Shown here: positions 23,220-34,446 of the stretch, piece after piece
Numbering within the stretch: the stretch's first letter is position 1
Layout of the letters: the number at the start of each line of letters is the position of its first letter
Made by a program: the position numbers and the translations under genes
The notes under the pieces: model-generated
The model's database searches: none
What the model was told of the DNA's origin: nothing
Seen by the model: only the letters and a program-made list of their open reading frames with translations
Origin: Asterella californica
Taxonomy: Eukaryota; Streptophyta; Marchantiopsida; Marchantiales; Aytoniaceae
Assembly: GCA_036924285.1 (NCBI GenBank)
Contig: JAYKYS010000012.1
Span: forward strand, 6,014,001-6,078,000
Direction of reading: 5' to 3'
DNA length: 64,000 nt

Positions 23220-25139
23220 GCGGTGAAAGAAGGTCCTCTGTAATCCCAAACCGCGAAGACCATGATTGGAAAGTCTCTGGCACCTCATCCACCTACTCCG
23301 TGGAACAGAAGCCAGTAAACAAGTAGGCGTTCTCCTCCTTGTGGTAAGCACCCCGGACTTGCTATGAAATAGAACGAAGCGCCACTCACTCTGGAAGACT
23401 ATGAGCGGAGAAATCCATTCTGGGCAACTTGTCGATCTCCTTCTGCCCACAACAGCCAAAATCTGTTCTCAGAACAACCTAATTGGATGAGCTGTTATAA
23501 TGAGATGCGAGCACATTTCGTGTGCATCTCAAAGCTTAATTTCCCACTATCATGAGCTCAAAATCTGGGCTCATTGAGCACGATCATTGCAGTACCTGCA
23601 GTTCATGACAGCACTCCGGATCACCTTTTACAGCGATTCTCATATGTACTTGGAATCTTCGGGTCGACGGACGAAGTCACCATCGTCAAAAGAAGTGCAG
23701 GCGAACTTTTGCATGGAACCCGATCCATTCAAAAGCGTGTGTTGCTCTGGTTTCCACCATTCGGCACTACGAAGCAAGGTACGTCCTCGTCCGGTGCGAG
23801 CATTCGTTGTCGGGATATTCTGAACAGTCACCTTCCACACTGACCTTGCTGTTTTGTCACTTCGGATGAAAAGGCTGCAGACTACCGCAACGAAACCCGA
23901 AGACGTGTTGGGTGAAATTTCTTCCTTGCTGCCATGGCACACCCGGCACCCCCGTTCAGCCTACCGTCATCGGCTACACCAACGTCAAGCCCGACTTGTG
24001 CATGCACTCAAAGCTTTGATCATCTGGCTTCAACTACCGCAGCTCTTCTCCCCAAAGCTGTTTTCTGGCTAGAATCTTCCTGCCGTCAGTGTGTCGATAA
24101 AGCTTGACTCGTCCCGTAGCCTCGTATAGATTGCTGACTTACATCAAGATCACGGTTAGCGCCGGAGGAAGCCGCGTGTCTAGACTTTTTCCACTCTAGG
24201 GCGAACTCAAAAAAAGCCATGTTTTGCACTTCTGACGACAGGTATATTCTAGTCTAAGAGCCGGCTTGGTGAAAGGGGTTCCTTACTTCCTTATCTGATC
24301 TTCTTCTTTGCGGGCAGCTTCGACTTCTCTGGTACGAATCATCATGGCTGAAATGTCAAATGCATGTCTTGCACATCCGCTCTGCCACACTAAAGCTACG
24401 TGAAGATTCAAGCGTCTTGAGGGTGGAAGGTGCGTTCCATTCATTTCTGCCATTGACAAGTAGAAAGTTTTTGAAGTGTTGACATGAGGCTACATTCAGT
24501 TCGATGGAAGGCTAAGTACCATATGTAATGTTCGAGAACTTTGATCAGCAAAATCTTCCGAATTGATGTTTCGACATGAAACAGGAGGTAATGCATGTTC
24601 TGTTTGCATGCGCAGCACCCCGAGCAGTCAAATTACCCTCAACTATCCACAAACGTCCATTTCGGTTCAGATGAACATATGAGTCCGGCTGTCCAGTTAT
24701 TCATTTAGCAGCCTCACCTATCTTAGCAGCACCATCATCTCACACTACTAGATTTGTCGTTATTGATAGTTCTTCGGAACATCTTCCTCTTGAGAGGGAA
24801 ACGGAGTCCTCTCCTTTGACTTCTAACGCCAGGCCTTGCGGATATGCATGAGCACATCATGTTAAAACACTTCAGTGATGTCTTCACGAACCCCACCAGA
24901 TCTCCGCGTGCTTGACCAGGTAACATCATGCACAGAATTCTGATTTGCATAGGTTTTGAGCGATGTGTCGTTGTGACGCTGGGCAAAGTTGCGTGAGAGT
25001 CGCCATGTAATCTCTTTACGAGGAACGACTTAAATATCACCCCAACACGAAGTGTTAATTCCCCATCTGCAAGTTCTCCATTTATTTTAACTGTTCCATC
25101 ATTGTACCGTTCCTAAGGAGATCTGGATGGTAACAGATA

Positions 25140-26505
25140 GATGATAAGGATCGTGCAGAACAGTCACTATCTCAAGGAGGTGTTGGATCTAGTGGACAGA
25201 AGCTCATGCCGTCTTTCTCTAGTCAACAGCAAGCGGGTCTTTGCTGGACGTGTGATGGTCCTCATCAGCAGAAAAACTATCCACAGAGGAGAAGTGATTA
25301 TGAGACATCTGAGACGTCTCAAGCAGTGCCTAGGCAGTGTGAGCATTGCAGACGACCAGATCACAGTAGTGACCGTTGTTTTAATCTCCACCTCAAGCTA
25401 CGGCAAGGGAAAGCTGATTGTGGACGAGGCGGAGGAGCTCAGAGAGGTTGTGGTGGTCAAGCTTGAGGTAGAGGCCCAGCACCTGAGAGAAGACCAATCG
25501 GTTCATCGTTTGTTACGATGTCAGATGCAGGTATGGCTGCTCGGATTGAGCAATTGGAACAAAGGATAGCTAGTCGGTGGAGACAAAGACTGGATGCGAG
25601 ACGTGTGAAATTCGTCATCTTTGGACATCAAGAGATGTCATAGGAGAGAGTGTGGAGCTTGTAGCTAGGACTGCAAGAGTTTTTCACACAGTGGCGGTAG
25701 AGGTTGTTGGTGGTGAGCAAAAGAAAACTACTCTAGAGGCTGCAAGATAACAGTCAATGACTTTGTCTTCTATCTCTAGCATGATGACAGAAGATACTTG
25801 GGAGCCGGAGATTGGATCCAAGCTTATAAGAGAGGAGAGACAAAGAGTTCAAAGATTCTTGAAGAGCCATAGGAATTGTTTTGTTTTCAGTATGAAAGAT
25901 TTGGGTATCTTGAGAGGACCTGTATACGGATCGACTTAACTAATGACACGTCAATCTTTTGACATCCTTACAAGTATAGTGACATAGGGAGAGCCTTGAT
26001 CCAGAGTAGGACTCAAGACTTGTTGGAGGTTGGGTTGGTGGAGATGTCGCATGAAGAGTATGCATCTGTCACAATTATGTCAGCAAAGAAGGATATGTAT
26101 GACAACTACATGGATAGACATATGTGTGGAGACTACCGTCTTATCAATCGGCAGACGAAGTCTGATAAGTATGCCATGTTGACACCTGAAGAGATCTTTG
26201 ATGCAGTGGGACATATGAAGGTCTTCAGTACTTCGGATCTTCAAACAATGTATCATCAGTTGCCAATGAGAGAAGAAGATAAGTCCAAGACATCATTCTG
26301 GGGAATTGACTTTCACGAAGGATTGTTTGTATTAGTGACGGTTCTTACCATTTGGGTTGAAGAACGCCCTTGCTGAGTTCTAAAGGGTGATGGACAAGAT
26401 CCTAGCAGGATTGGACTTTGTCAGATGTTATATTGACGACATCTTAGTCTACAGTGTTACAGTGGAGGAGCACGAGAGACACTTACTGGATATGTTCTCT
26501 TGGCA
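25140..26505 (+). mobile_element. Internally deleted copy of the DNMT-bearing Ty3/gypsy element
   Basis: The block 25144-25573 matches 31327-31767 of the long element (gag zinc knuckles and glycine-rich tail). At about 25573 the match jumps to 34241, so about 2.5 kb (protease and most of the methyltransferase) is missing. The block 25574-25750 is the methyltransferase C-terminus and ends in TAA at 25748-25750. The next part (25757-26500) is the start of the RT region up to just past the Y-I-D-D motif. It has its own stops and small frameshifts. Unlike the long copy it keeps the second zinc knuckle cysteine (TGC at 25347-25349) and an open methyltransferase-RT junction after the stop. No LTRs were found. 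Confidence 0.85.
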
Positions 26506-28282
26506 AGAGCGCATAGAGGTTGCAGTTGAGAACTATCTCATCTCAACTGAGGTACACTACGGTAGTCTGCTCTGAATAGTTTTGATTGCGAGATGGAAGT
26601 GAATGCTGTGGCGGGATCGCACAAACGACTACGATCAGCCGCCTCACTGGAAAGGGATTCTGGAAAATATGAAGTCTCTCCTCTTTTGTGTTTTGGAGTG
26701 GATTTATGCACGATTTATGTACGATACATCATCCTCTCCCTGGATTATAAGGCAAAACATTTGGTAAATCATTATTGGTAAGAAGAATATAATCTTAATA
26801 TATTAAAATTATTCAAACGATATTTTTAGAAATATAATTCTTTTATTATGTTTTGAAAAACTATAATAAATTAAATATTAAATAAAGAAAAAACTTTATC
26901 ATTTTCAGTTTTTTATTTTTATCCTTTGATTTCACCTCGAGGAATGGTTCTGGACTGAAAAACCATTCCCTCTCATGGCTTATGCTATACATAATATCCA
27001 AAAGAACGCAAGTTGATCCATTGCCAAAGATCTCTATTCTCTATTCACTTCGATTGAGAAATCATTCTCTCTTGTCGCTTATGCTATATATCAAATCTAG
27101 AAGACCGCGACATGATCTATTGCTAAGGACTGAGAAACCACTGAATTTCCTCTCGTGGTTTATACGCATGATACATAAGGTCTAGAAGACCGCAAGATGA
27201 TCCACTGCCAAGGACCTTCTACTGACGACGTTTGGCGTAGAGGAGCAAGTTGATTTTACCTGTAATTGATGGGCAAATAAACAACTGAACGTTAGAACTA
27301 AATAACAGACCAGACTGTTGAATTGAATCAACTTATGATTCACACCCAAGTGGTGGAAAAGAGAAACATTCATAGCTTAGGAGTTGAAGTACAAATGACG
27401 CGACAACATAAGCTGACGTGTTGTTTGTTCTGGAAGCAGCTTCTGCAATGAGCGTAAACAATGATATTTGTAGTGATTTTCAAACCTAAATTTCTTCATC
27501 GTCAAGTATTTTCAAAAGTTAGATTTTATAGCTAAACGTATTGAAACACTTGGAGAGGAGTTTTGTTCAAACACAGATTCATTCTTAGGGTGAATATTAC
27601 TCCTTAGGATCAGCTGGGAATCATTTTCCAATCACAAAGTTTAGGGTACTCAAATGACGAACTCCGGTTTAGCAGTACACTTTCTAACCCCAGGGGTGTC
27701 AAGTTAAGGGAAAATATTCCTAATCGTACGAGAGGTGGAAAGCCATAATTTACAATTGGTTTGTTTTGTTTAGAATTGCGGTCTGCTGAGAGTTCCCAAT
27801 AAAAACTCACTCAGGCTGACGAGACGAGCAAAAATCAACGAAAATGTCCTCGCAACATTTTTTACTTGCCGAAGTTATAACTCTCTCGCACGATTAAAAG
27901 ATATTTAGGAAAGATTTCAACTTTGACACCCCAAGTCTGAAACTACAAACTACAAGAATTACGTCAAAACACGTAAGAGTTTCACATAGTAAGTTTAGAG
28001 AAATCGTAACTTAGGTCTTCGAGGACCCTTTGATTATGGATTCCAATGTGCGTTCACTAATGAGTCATTAACGTGTAGCAATTTACAATTGATGTATCTT
28101 ACGAAAGTTACTAACAAAGATGTACAATTATTATACACCACAAGCATTAGGTTCTATGTCGACTCACTGAAATATTTTACATCGGTGGCTTGATCCGAGT
28201 GGTCCTAATCGCTGCAATATGCAACTATGCAATATGAAAGACAAGAGTTTCCGAAATTGCTGAAGGGTATGGAGACTGATGT
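26506..28282. other. AT-rich DNA between two retroelement copies
   Basis: No gene recognised. It contains a three-fold diverged tandem repeat at 26955-27215 (listed separately). The sequence changes abruptly from AT-rich to GC-balanced near 28283, which I take as the left limit of the large retroelement. Confidence 0.4.
26955..27215 (+). repeat. Diverged three-copy tandem repeat
   Basis: Three units of about 80-95 bp, each with a CTGAGAAACCA-like start, CCTCTCGTGG-like and CTTATGCTATA-like words, AAGACCGCAAG and ATGATCCATTGCCAAGGA-like text. Non-coding. Confidence 0.6.
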
Positions 28283-30378
28283 CACGTCAGTTTGGGCACC
28301 TCGGCTAGGTTGACCGAGTGCGAAGTGGCGCATCCCGGTAAGGCCGTTAGTGCCGTTAGGGCGAGTTGGTGGGAGAACCCACTAGGGGTAAACTTCACAG
28401 GTAGGGCTTGGAGGCCTTAGTTCTTCGAGTTGAGCCTTCAAGCTCCAGGCTATGGTGGATAGTCTAGTTGAGTGTAACCCGGATCCTCTTCGCGTTTAGA
28501 GTGAGTTTGGCTTGACCGTTTGTGAGTAATCTTTGTTGTAGTGTTGGAGATGGTAATATCTCAATGCAGATTACTCGAAGAACTGAGTGCAGGTCGAGGT
28601 GGAGTTCAGTAAGAGCTCGCTGATCTGAAATCTGTAATCGTCCGCTGGTATCTTCGGGCGTTGTCGTTCGTGCTTAATTGTTTGGAGCTGTGATCGAGGT
28701 GTGTGGGCGCATGCTACATTACTGGTCGCAGATCGATTTGCTGTTGTTGGGGTCGAGTGGAGATTTCTGTCATGCGGAAGCGCTGCAGAAATTTTGCAGA
28801 ATGTTCTTGAAGTGTGTTGTTGGAGCCGGATTGTGCGTTTGGACGTGGCAGACGGAGTAGTTGTCAATGTCGGGCCGGAGTGGGATCTTTGGAAGCGCAT
28901 TGGAGAGACGATTCTAGTGCACTAAGTTTCGTGGAGTTTGGCCAAGGATTGAAGAAGTTATGGCATGTCGAAGTTCGCAGCCGTGACACCCGCAAGTGCA
29001 AAAAGGCTAGTTCCGTCAGATTTTGGTGCAATTTCGTGTAGAAACTCGAGTTTAGGAGTTTTGTTGTGTGTGTGTGCATTCGCGAAGTGTGTCTTGTGCA
29101 TTCGCGAATCTGTTGTGATGGTGTTCGGATCGGATTTGGGTGTTCTTGCTGTTTTACGTCAGATTTTGGTCACTCGTGTGCACCCGCAAGCTGTTTTCGC
29201 TGTTTTGGAGTCTCTTTTGGTGCAATCTTCTGCAATTCGAGGTGGAGCCGAGTCTCTTTTGGTGTGTTGTGCCCGTTGTACTCTACTTCAAGCGGAGCGG
29301 AGCGGAGAGTGAGCGGGAGTGTCGAGGTGTGGAGTGTGTTTAGAGGCTTCGAGGAGCAGAGGTGCGTGAGTGCGGAGGCGGAGGCGGAGCGGAGCTGAGC
29401 CTGAGCCCGCGCCCGCCGCAAGCCAGCTTGTTGGCGTGCGTGAGAGAGGTATCCAAGCTTCAGTTGTGTGGGAAGGGTAAAACCAGCTGGTCACCCATCC
29501 CAACACTATTCCTGGACCTGGACTCCTAACTCTGTAGTCTTAACTTTGGTTTTACCACTAGACCAATAGCTCTTGGTGTCCTACAGAGAGGACTCTGTAG
29601 GACATGCGTGCAAGTACTTATGGACTTGTTTAAGGTAGTAGGAGACCTTCTCGCACGTTCCTAGAGGAGTGGTAGGGCGACCCCATAGTATTAGGGGTAA
29701 GCTATAGTTGTGGTAGTGCTTGTCTATACCGTAGAGACGTGTATAGAGACAATTGGTGGCAGTTGTCTTGGGTGAGCTAGTAGAGCTACCACGTGGATGT
29801 TTTTGGAGCTACTAGAGGTGTGGACATCTAGTTAGTGACCTCTAGTGTCAGTTACGACAGTTGGTGACCATATATTGTGCATGTGGTCATCGACGAGGAG
29901 ACGTCAGTCCGGGTGGGGCTGGGTTTCTCTTTATGTGAATGTTTGAGTGTGGAGGGTTATCATTTGGACTTCTTGTGGTTGGAACCCCTCCATATTCTGC
30001 TTCCTGTTTGTGCGCCGCGTTTGCTTGTGTTGGCGCTTGATTTCCGGAGTGAGTTCACTTCAGTGTGCTGTCGGTAGTGAGGCTGGAGTTGCGGATCAGT
30101 CAGACTATCTTTGTCTCTCTCACGGTGCGGTTGGAGTGACGACCAACAGACCGTGAGAGGCTGCTTGTGATGATGGCAGGTACAGGTTGCCCTTACCTTG
30201 ACCGTCCTAGTAGGGGATAGGTGAGCTCAGTAGGAGCGGGGTTAGGCAAGTGGTGGTTACGGTGGTGACAGAGATTGCGACTTCCGGTTGGGGAGTGTGT
30301 TAGCGGGATTCTCTCATCACGGAGTTCTCGGGAGGTTCTGGTGGGGACTTCTCGGACAGTGGGTATACACGGAGTGGG
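28283..30378 (+). other. Leader/LTR-derived region of the retrotransposon
   Basis: About 2 kb, GC-balanced and G-rich on the plus strand, with GTGCATTCGCGAA repeated at about 29076 and 29097 and a purine-rich GGCGGAGCGGAG stretch near 29290-29395. No convincing protein. I looked for a tRNA-complementary primer site (TGG...) and found no match to the common initiator-Met type; TGGTGGCAGTTGTCTTGG near 29755 is only a weak candidate. Confidence 0.5.
29479..29575 (-). repeat. Possible tRNA/5S-related Pol III-type block
   Basis: Read on the minus strand, TGGTCTAGTGGTA fits a tRNA-type A box, AAGTTAAG follows, and then GTTGGGATGGGTGACC, which closely resembles the 3' part of plant 5S rRNA. Such mixtures occur in SINEs and in Cassandra-type TRIM elements. 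It lies antisense inside the retroelement leader. It is too short and diverged to call a gene. Confidence 0.3.
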
Positions 30379-33216
30379 GTGAGGTACCGACTACCTACAC
30401 CATTGCCGTCGGTTGTTCCAGAGGACGAGTCAGACGCAGACAGTGCGTTTTCTGGTGGTGAGTCTAGTGTCGCCACACCGTTGTTGTGGGACATGGACGA
30501 GATCTATGGGGTCACGAAGGGGCCTCGACGTTACTCGGGTACAATTGGTACCATTGAGCTGGATGACTTCATCCAGGAGTTCGACAGTTGGTGCGATCTG
30601 CAGCAGATGCGGAACCCACAACTGTTTACACCTTTCATGGCGTGGAAGGGTTTGTTCCACCATTTGGAGGGACCGCCGATGGACGATTATCATGAGTTCA
30701 GGCGAGATTACAGTGTTGAGATCGAGTTGTGGAGACGACATTGGTCTCCCAACTACGTTTCTATCACTACTGGCGCAGTTTCGAGAGGCGTAGCACCTGC
30801 GAGTTCGGGTGCCAGTAGCAGTGGTACAGCCGCAGGTGGCGGAGTACCTACTATCAGCGGTGCGTCCACAGGTAGTGGAGCAGGTGGTAGTGTGAGTGGG
30901 ATACCACCAGGGTTTAACCCTGTGGTTCAGTTCTTCCAATGTTTGAGGAAGAACTATCAGGGTGTGCGGACCGACAAGTTGAGAAGTCTGCAAGAGTTCC
31001 AGCGGAAGACTGGAGAGAGCCTACGCGAGACGTTTACTCGCATGAGGCGGTTGATCAGCGTTACCCAAGGGGTGACGGAAGCACAGGCAGTCCAGTTCTG
31101 GTATGGGATACTAGACCGGGAGCTGCGTAGGAGAGTTAGAGATGCTACTCTCCTTAGAGATACCGCTCCGACGTTGACGGTTGTCTTTAGTCTGACTGAG
31201 CGGATTGAGCTCAACATGGTGGAGGAGAGGGTGGTGGTTGCTGGGTTCAGCAAGGAGACACCACATGGAGCGACCACCTCTTCTCGAGGATCACAGGCTA
31301 CGCAACAACGTGGTGGTGGTGGTGGTAAGGATCGTGCGGAGCAGTCACGATCTCAGGGAGGTGTTGGAGGATCTGGTGGGAAGAAGCCCATGCCGTCCTT
31401 CTCTAATCAGCAGCAAGCGGGTCCTTGCTGGACGTGTGATGGTCCTCATCAGCAGAGGGACTGTCCACAGAGGAGAGGTTATGAGACGTCAGGGACATCA
31501 GGGACGTCTCAAGCAGTACCTAGGCAATGTGAGCATTACGGACGACCTGGTCACAGTAGTGACCGTTGTTTTGATCTCCATCCCGAGTTGCGACAAGGGA
31601 AGACTGATCGTGGACGAGGCGGAGGAGCTCAGGGAGGCCGTGGTGGTCGAGCTGGAGGTAGAGGTCCAACACCTGAGAGAAGATCAGTCGGTCCACCGTC
31701 TGCTACGACGTCAGAAGCAGGTATGGCTGCTCGGATTGAGCAGTTGGAGCAGAGGATAGCTAGTATGGCTATGGCTCAGCGGAGATCAGGTGGAACAAAG
31801 GCTTCCACGTCTTATGGAGGAGAAGGAGGTGACTTCGACTTCATGGCTGATGTGGCGCAGATTGAGGTATCTACGGCAGTGACTAGAGATGCAGTACGTG
31901 TCTCTGAGCCACGAGGTGCGTCAGTGGAGTTGGATCCACAACGCGGGGAGGCTGGTAGACAAGTCAGGCTTCCCCGGTCGTTCACGTTATCGGAGGCGTT
32001 AAGGACCACATCTATGGTTCCTAAACGACCTACCGATGGTGCAATAGAGTTGGAGGCATCGACATCCAGGAGTGGATGTGATGTGAGTCCACCTTCGACG
32101 TTTGTGGATGCGACGTCGAACCCGATGTTGGGGGCGGCTACAGCAGTTTTGCGAGCCCCACTATTCTCAGCCACGGATATGAAGGCATTGGGAGTCAACT
32201 TGGCTCCAGTGTTCCAGTTGGCGACCACGCTCAGTGAGAGCGAGGATGTAGTTACCTCTAGTGCTGAAGTAGTTCAGCGAGAGGCGGTAGACGTGTCCAT
32301 GGAGTCGAGGATCAGGACAGCTATCAGTGGTACTTGGCAAGCGGCGGCTGCTAGGTTAGATGAGTTACCAGCTAGGCCGGCGATTGACCGTGCTGTTTTG
32401 GCACCAGGTGTGGTGTTGTTGGACAACAGAAGTGGTACCTTCTGTTTGGTGGCACCTTCAGGGAAAGTGTATCGACCTCAGAAGGTCTTGTTAGACTCTG
32501 GAGCCCAACCGTTGATGTTGGGAAAGGCGGCGTGTATTGGTTTGGGTCTGAAGAAGTCCGAGATAGAGAGATGTCCATTCCAGTTGCAGACATCTCTAGG
32601 GGGATCAGGAGGTACGGCTCTCCACATGACACGTGAGATGTTGACGGTGAGAGTTCAGCCAGATCACCCCACGGATGACTCTATGGTGAGGGCCAAGGCC
32701 ATCGTTACAGCCGTAGAGTCTTATGATGTATTGGTGGGAGGTGCTGTGTTGTACCCTATGGGATTTGTGATCGACTATTGGACGGAGACAACATCTTACA
32801 GACCAGGTTGGCAGTCTGGTGAAGGACGAGTGAGCCGCTTACTAGTGCGGTTCAGTGCTAGAGTTGGGACGACGGAGCCTACACCAGGGACGATGGCATC
32901 CGTTGCAGGGTTCAATTCGATCATCACTTGGCCGAGCGAGTTGTTGGAGGGCAATGCCCATGCGGATGATACTCCGGTCTTTGAGGAGGTGGAGGACATG
33001 TCTAGCATGTCTACGTTAGTACCATCTGCCTTGGATGTTCCACTCTGGAGTTCGAGTGGAGAGTTGCAGCAGTATGCTGATCAGTTGGTGCAGCAGGCTT
33101 GGAGTGAAGCTTTTGTACCACCAGTAGAGGAACAAAGGGTTGTTCCTGCTACTGGCCTTGTGACCTTATCACCGTTGGATACGACTCCCATTGTGTGGCA
33201 GTATCCAGAGGAGGGT
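30379..33216 (+). CDS. Retrotransposon gag and aspartic protease
   Basis: Open from 30379 (a GTG; the first in-frame ATG is 30493). The N-terminal part holds a Ty3-type gag region; FQRKTGESLRETFTRMRRLI at about residues 210-230 is typical. A glycine/serine-rich spacer precedes two zinc knuckles: CWTCDGPHQQRDC (31426-31464, with three rather than four residues before His) and a second at 31528-31569 where the second Cys is Tyr. A long linker leads to the protease, whose catalytic D-S-G lies in VLLDSGAQPLMLGK (Asp at about residue 706) and whose YDVLVGGAVL (about residue 782) corresponds to the ILG region. Gag packages element RNA; the protease cuts the polyprotein. The frame runs on without a stop into the methyltransferase. 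Confidence 0.9.
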
Positions 33217-34416
33217 GTATGTGTGCTGGAGCTGTTTGGAGATATCAGCACAGGTTTGACTGCGGTATTGTAGGCATGCATACAAGTACAGCGATACTTG
33301 TATGTGGAGAGAGATGAGGTTACGAGACGCATCTCATTGCGACATGTGGCACATTTGGTGCAGAGATATCGTGAGTTGTTGTCCATATCAGCTGTTAGAG
33401 GATACCAGCAAGCATTACCGTCGGATATTTTGCTGTTGGGGTCGCAGGATCTTACGTTTGTTGACATCATTCACTTGGTGATAGCCGGATGGCCATGTCA
33501 AGGTCACATGCGTGCTGGGAGAGGTCAGGGTTTACATGACCCGCGATCTAAGATGTTCTGAGAGATGTTACGAATCTTACGACATCTCCAGATGCATCAG
33601 GTGGATTCTCCAGCGTACATATTAGAGAACGTTCCTTTGTTGGGTGATGCTCGTACACAGATGATGGTGAGTGTGCACCAAGTGCGGTCTTGGATTGGAC
33701 CAGCAGTGTTGTTGGATGCAGCGAGAGTAGGATCTCGTGCACATCGTCCATGGTTGTGGTGGACGAACTTGTTACCGAGAGAGGTGCTTAAGCGCGCACA
33801 CGATGGAGTGAGACGACCAGCGCATCTCACGGTTGATAGCATCTTGGATGCAGGACGACGATCTCAAGTAGTGAGAGTCGTCGATATGTCACCCATGGCA
33901 GTGGTGAACCTAGTGGGATGGTCCATGGTAGCGTTACCCACTTTGGTAAGCTTTCCAGCGTCACATGCTTACAGAGATGGAGGACCTGGGCTTGTGTTGG
34001 ATGCTCAATTACGGCAGTTGGTGGAGCTCAATGCCGATGAGAGAGAGCGAGCGATGGGTTTCGCTACGGGTACGACGGCAGTAGCTTCGGTGTCAGAAGC
34101 TTCACGTCGTCAAGTATTGGGTCAAGCAATGGACTTGAATTGCTTGACATGGATTGTTAGCCTTGGATTGGCTGAGCAACGTCGGATGCGATCGACGGGT
34201 GTTACTGCTCGGACACTCTTGAGCTCTTTGCCTACCGGGTCGGTGGAGGCAAAGGCTGGGGGCGAGGCACATGGAGTTCGTCATCCTTGGACATCATGGG
34301 ATGTCATAGGAGAGAATGTGGAGCTTGCAGCTAGAACCGCAGAAGCTTTTCGCACAGTAGCGGTGGAGATTGTTGGTGGTGAGCAGAAAGAAACTGCTCC
34401 AGAGGCTGCAAGATAG
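33217..34416 (+). pseudogene. C5-cytosine DNA methyltransferase domain (DNMT3-like) of the retrotransposon
   Basis: In the same frame as gag-protease. Motifs appear in the normal, non-permuted order: motif I VCVLELFGDISTGL (33220-33261; AdoMet binding), motif IV G-W-P-C-Q (catalytic Cys codon 33496-33498), motif VI E-N-V (33625-33633), motif VIII SRAHRPWLWWTN (33733-33768), a variable target-recognition stretch, and motifs IX/X RERAMGFATGTT and SRRQVLGQAMDLN (about 34048-34140). The AHR..xxWWTN and GF...RRQxLG text is closest to DNMT3; plant DRM proteins are circularly permuted, which this is not. Two stops, TAG at 33271 within motif I and TGA at 33559, break it; both fit C-to-T changes. The terminal stop 34414-34416 is shared with the copy at 25748. 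Function in an intact relative: methylating cytosine in DNA, perhaps the element's own copies. Confidence 0.9.
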
Positions 34417-34422
34417 CAGTCA
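34414..34422 (+). promoter_or_regulatory. Candidate stop-codon readthrough site
   Basis: TAG is followed directly by CAGTCA, fitting the tobamovirus-type readthrough context (stop, then CAR-YYA). The RT-coding sequence downstream is in the same ancestral frame. The truncated copy has TAA-CAGTCA at 25748-25756. It would let a fraction of ribosomes make a gag-protease-methyltransferase-RT fusion. Confidence 0.5.
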
Positions 34423-34446
34423 ACGACTTCATCTTCTACCTCTAGT

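Larger units (their letters stand above)
19401..25139. other. No gene recognised; upstream flank and old repeat DNA
   Basis: GC-balanced sequence without a recognisable domain on either strand. It holds a pyrimidine-rich microsatellite-like run (about 20655-20700), CACGTG G-box words near 21374 and 21845, and many hairpins listed separately. Open frames of about 100 codons at 21848-22147 (plus) and 23640-23942 (minus) match nothing I know. Part may be an eroded element. Confidence 0.4.

Noticed and set aside
31205..31759. 184-codon open frame inside gag
   Set aside because: Alternative frame of the gag zinc-knuckle region; the true frame has recognisable motifs.
33217..34416. Plant DRM-type methyltransferase capture
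   Set aside because: DRM proteins have permuted motif order; here motif I comes first and X last, so DNMT3-like fits better.
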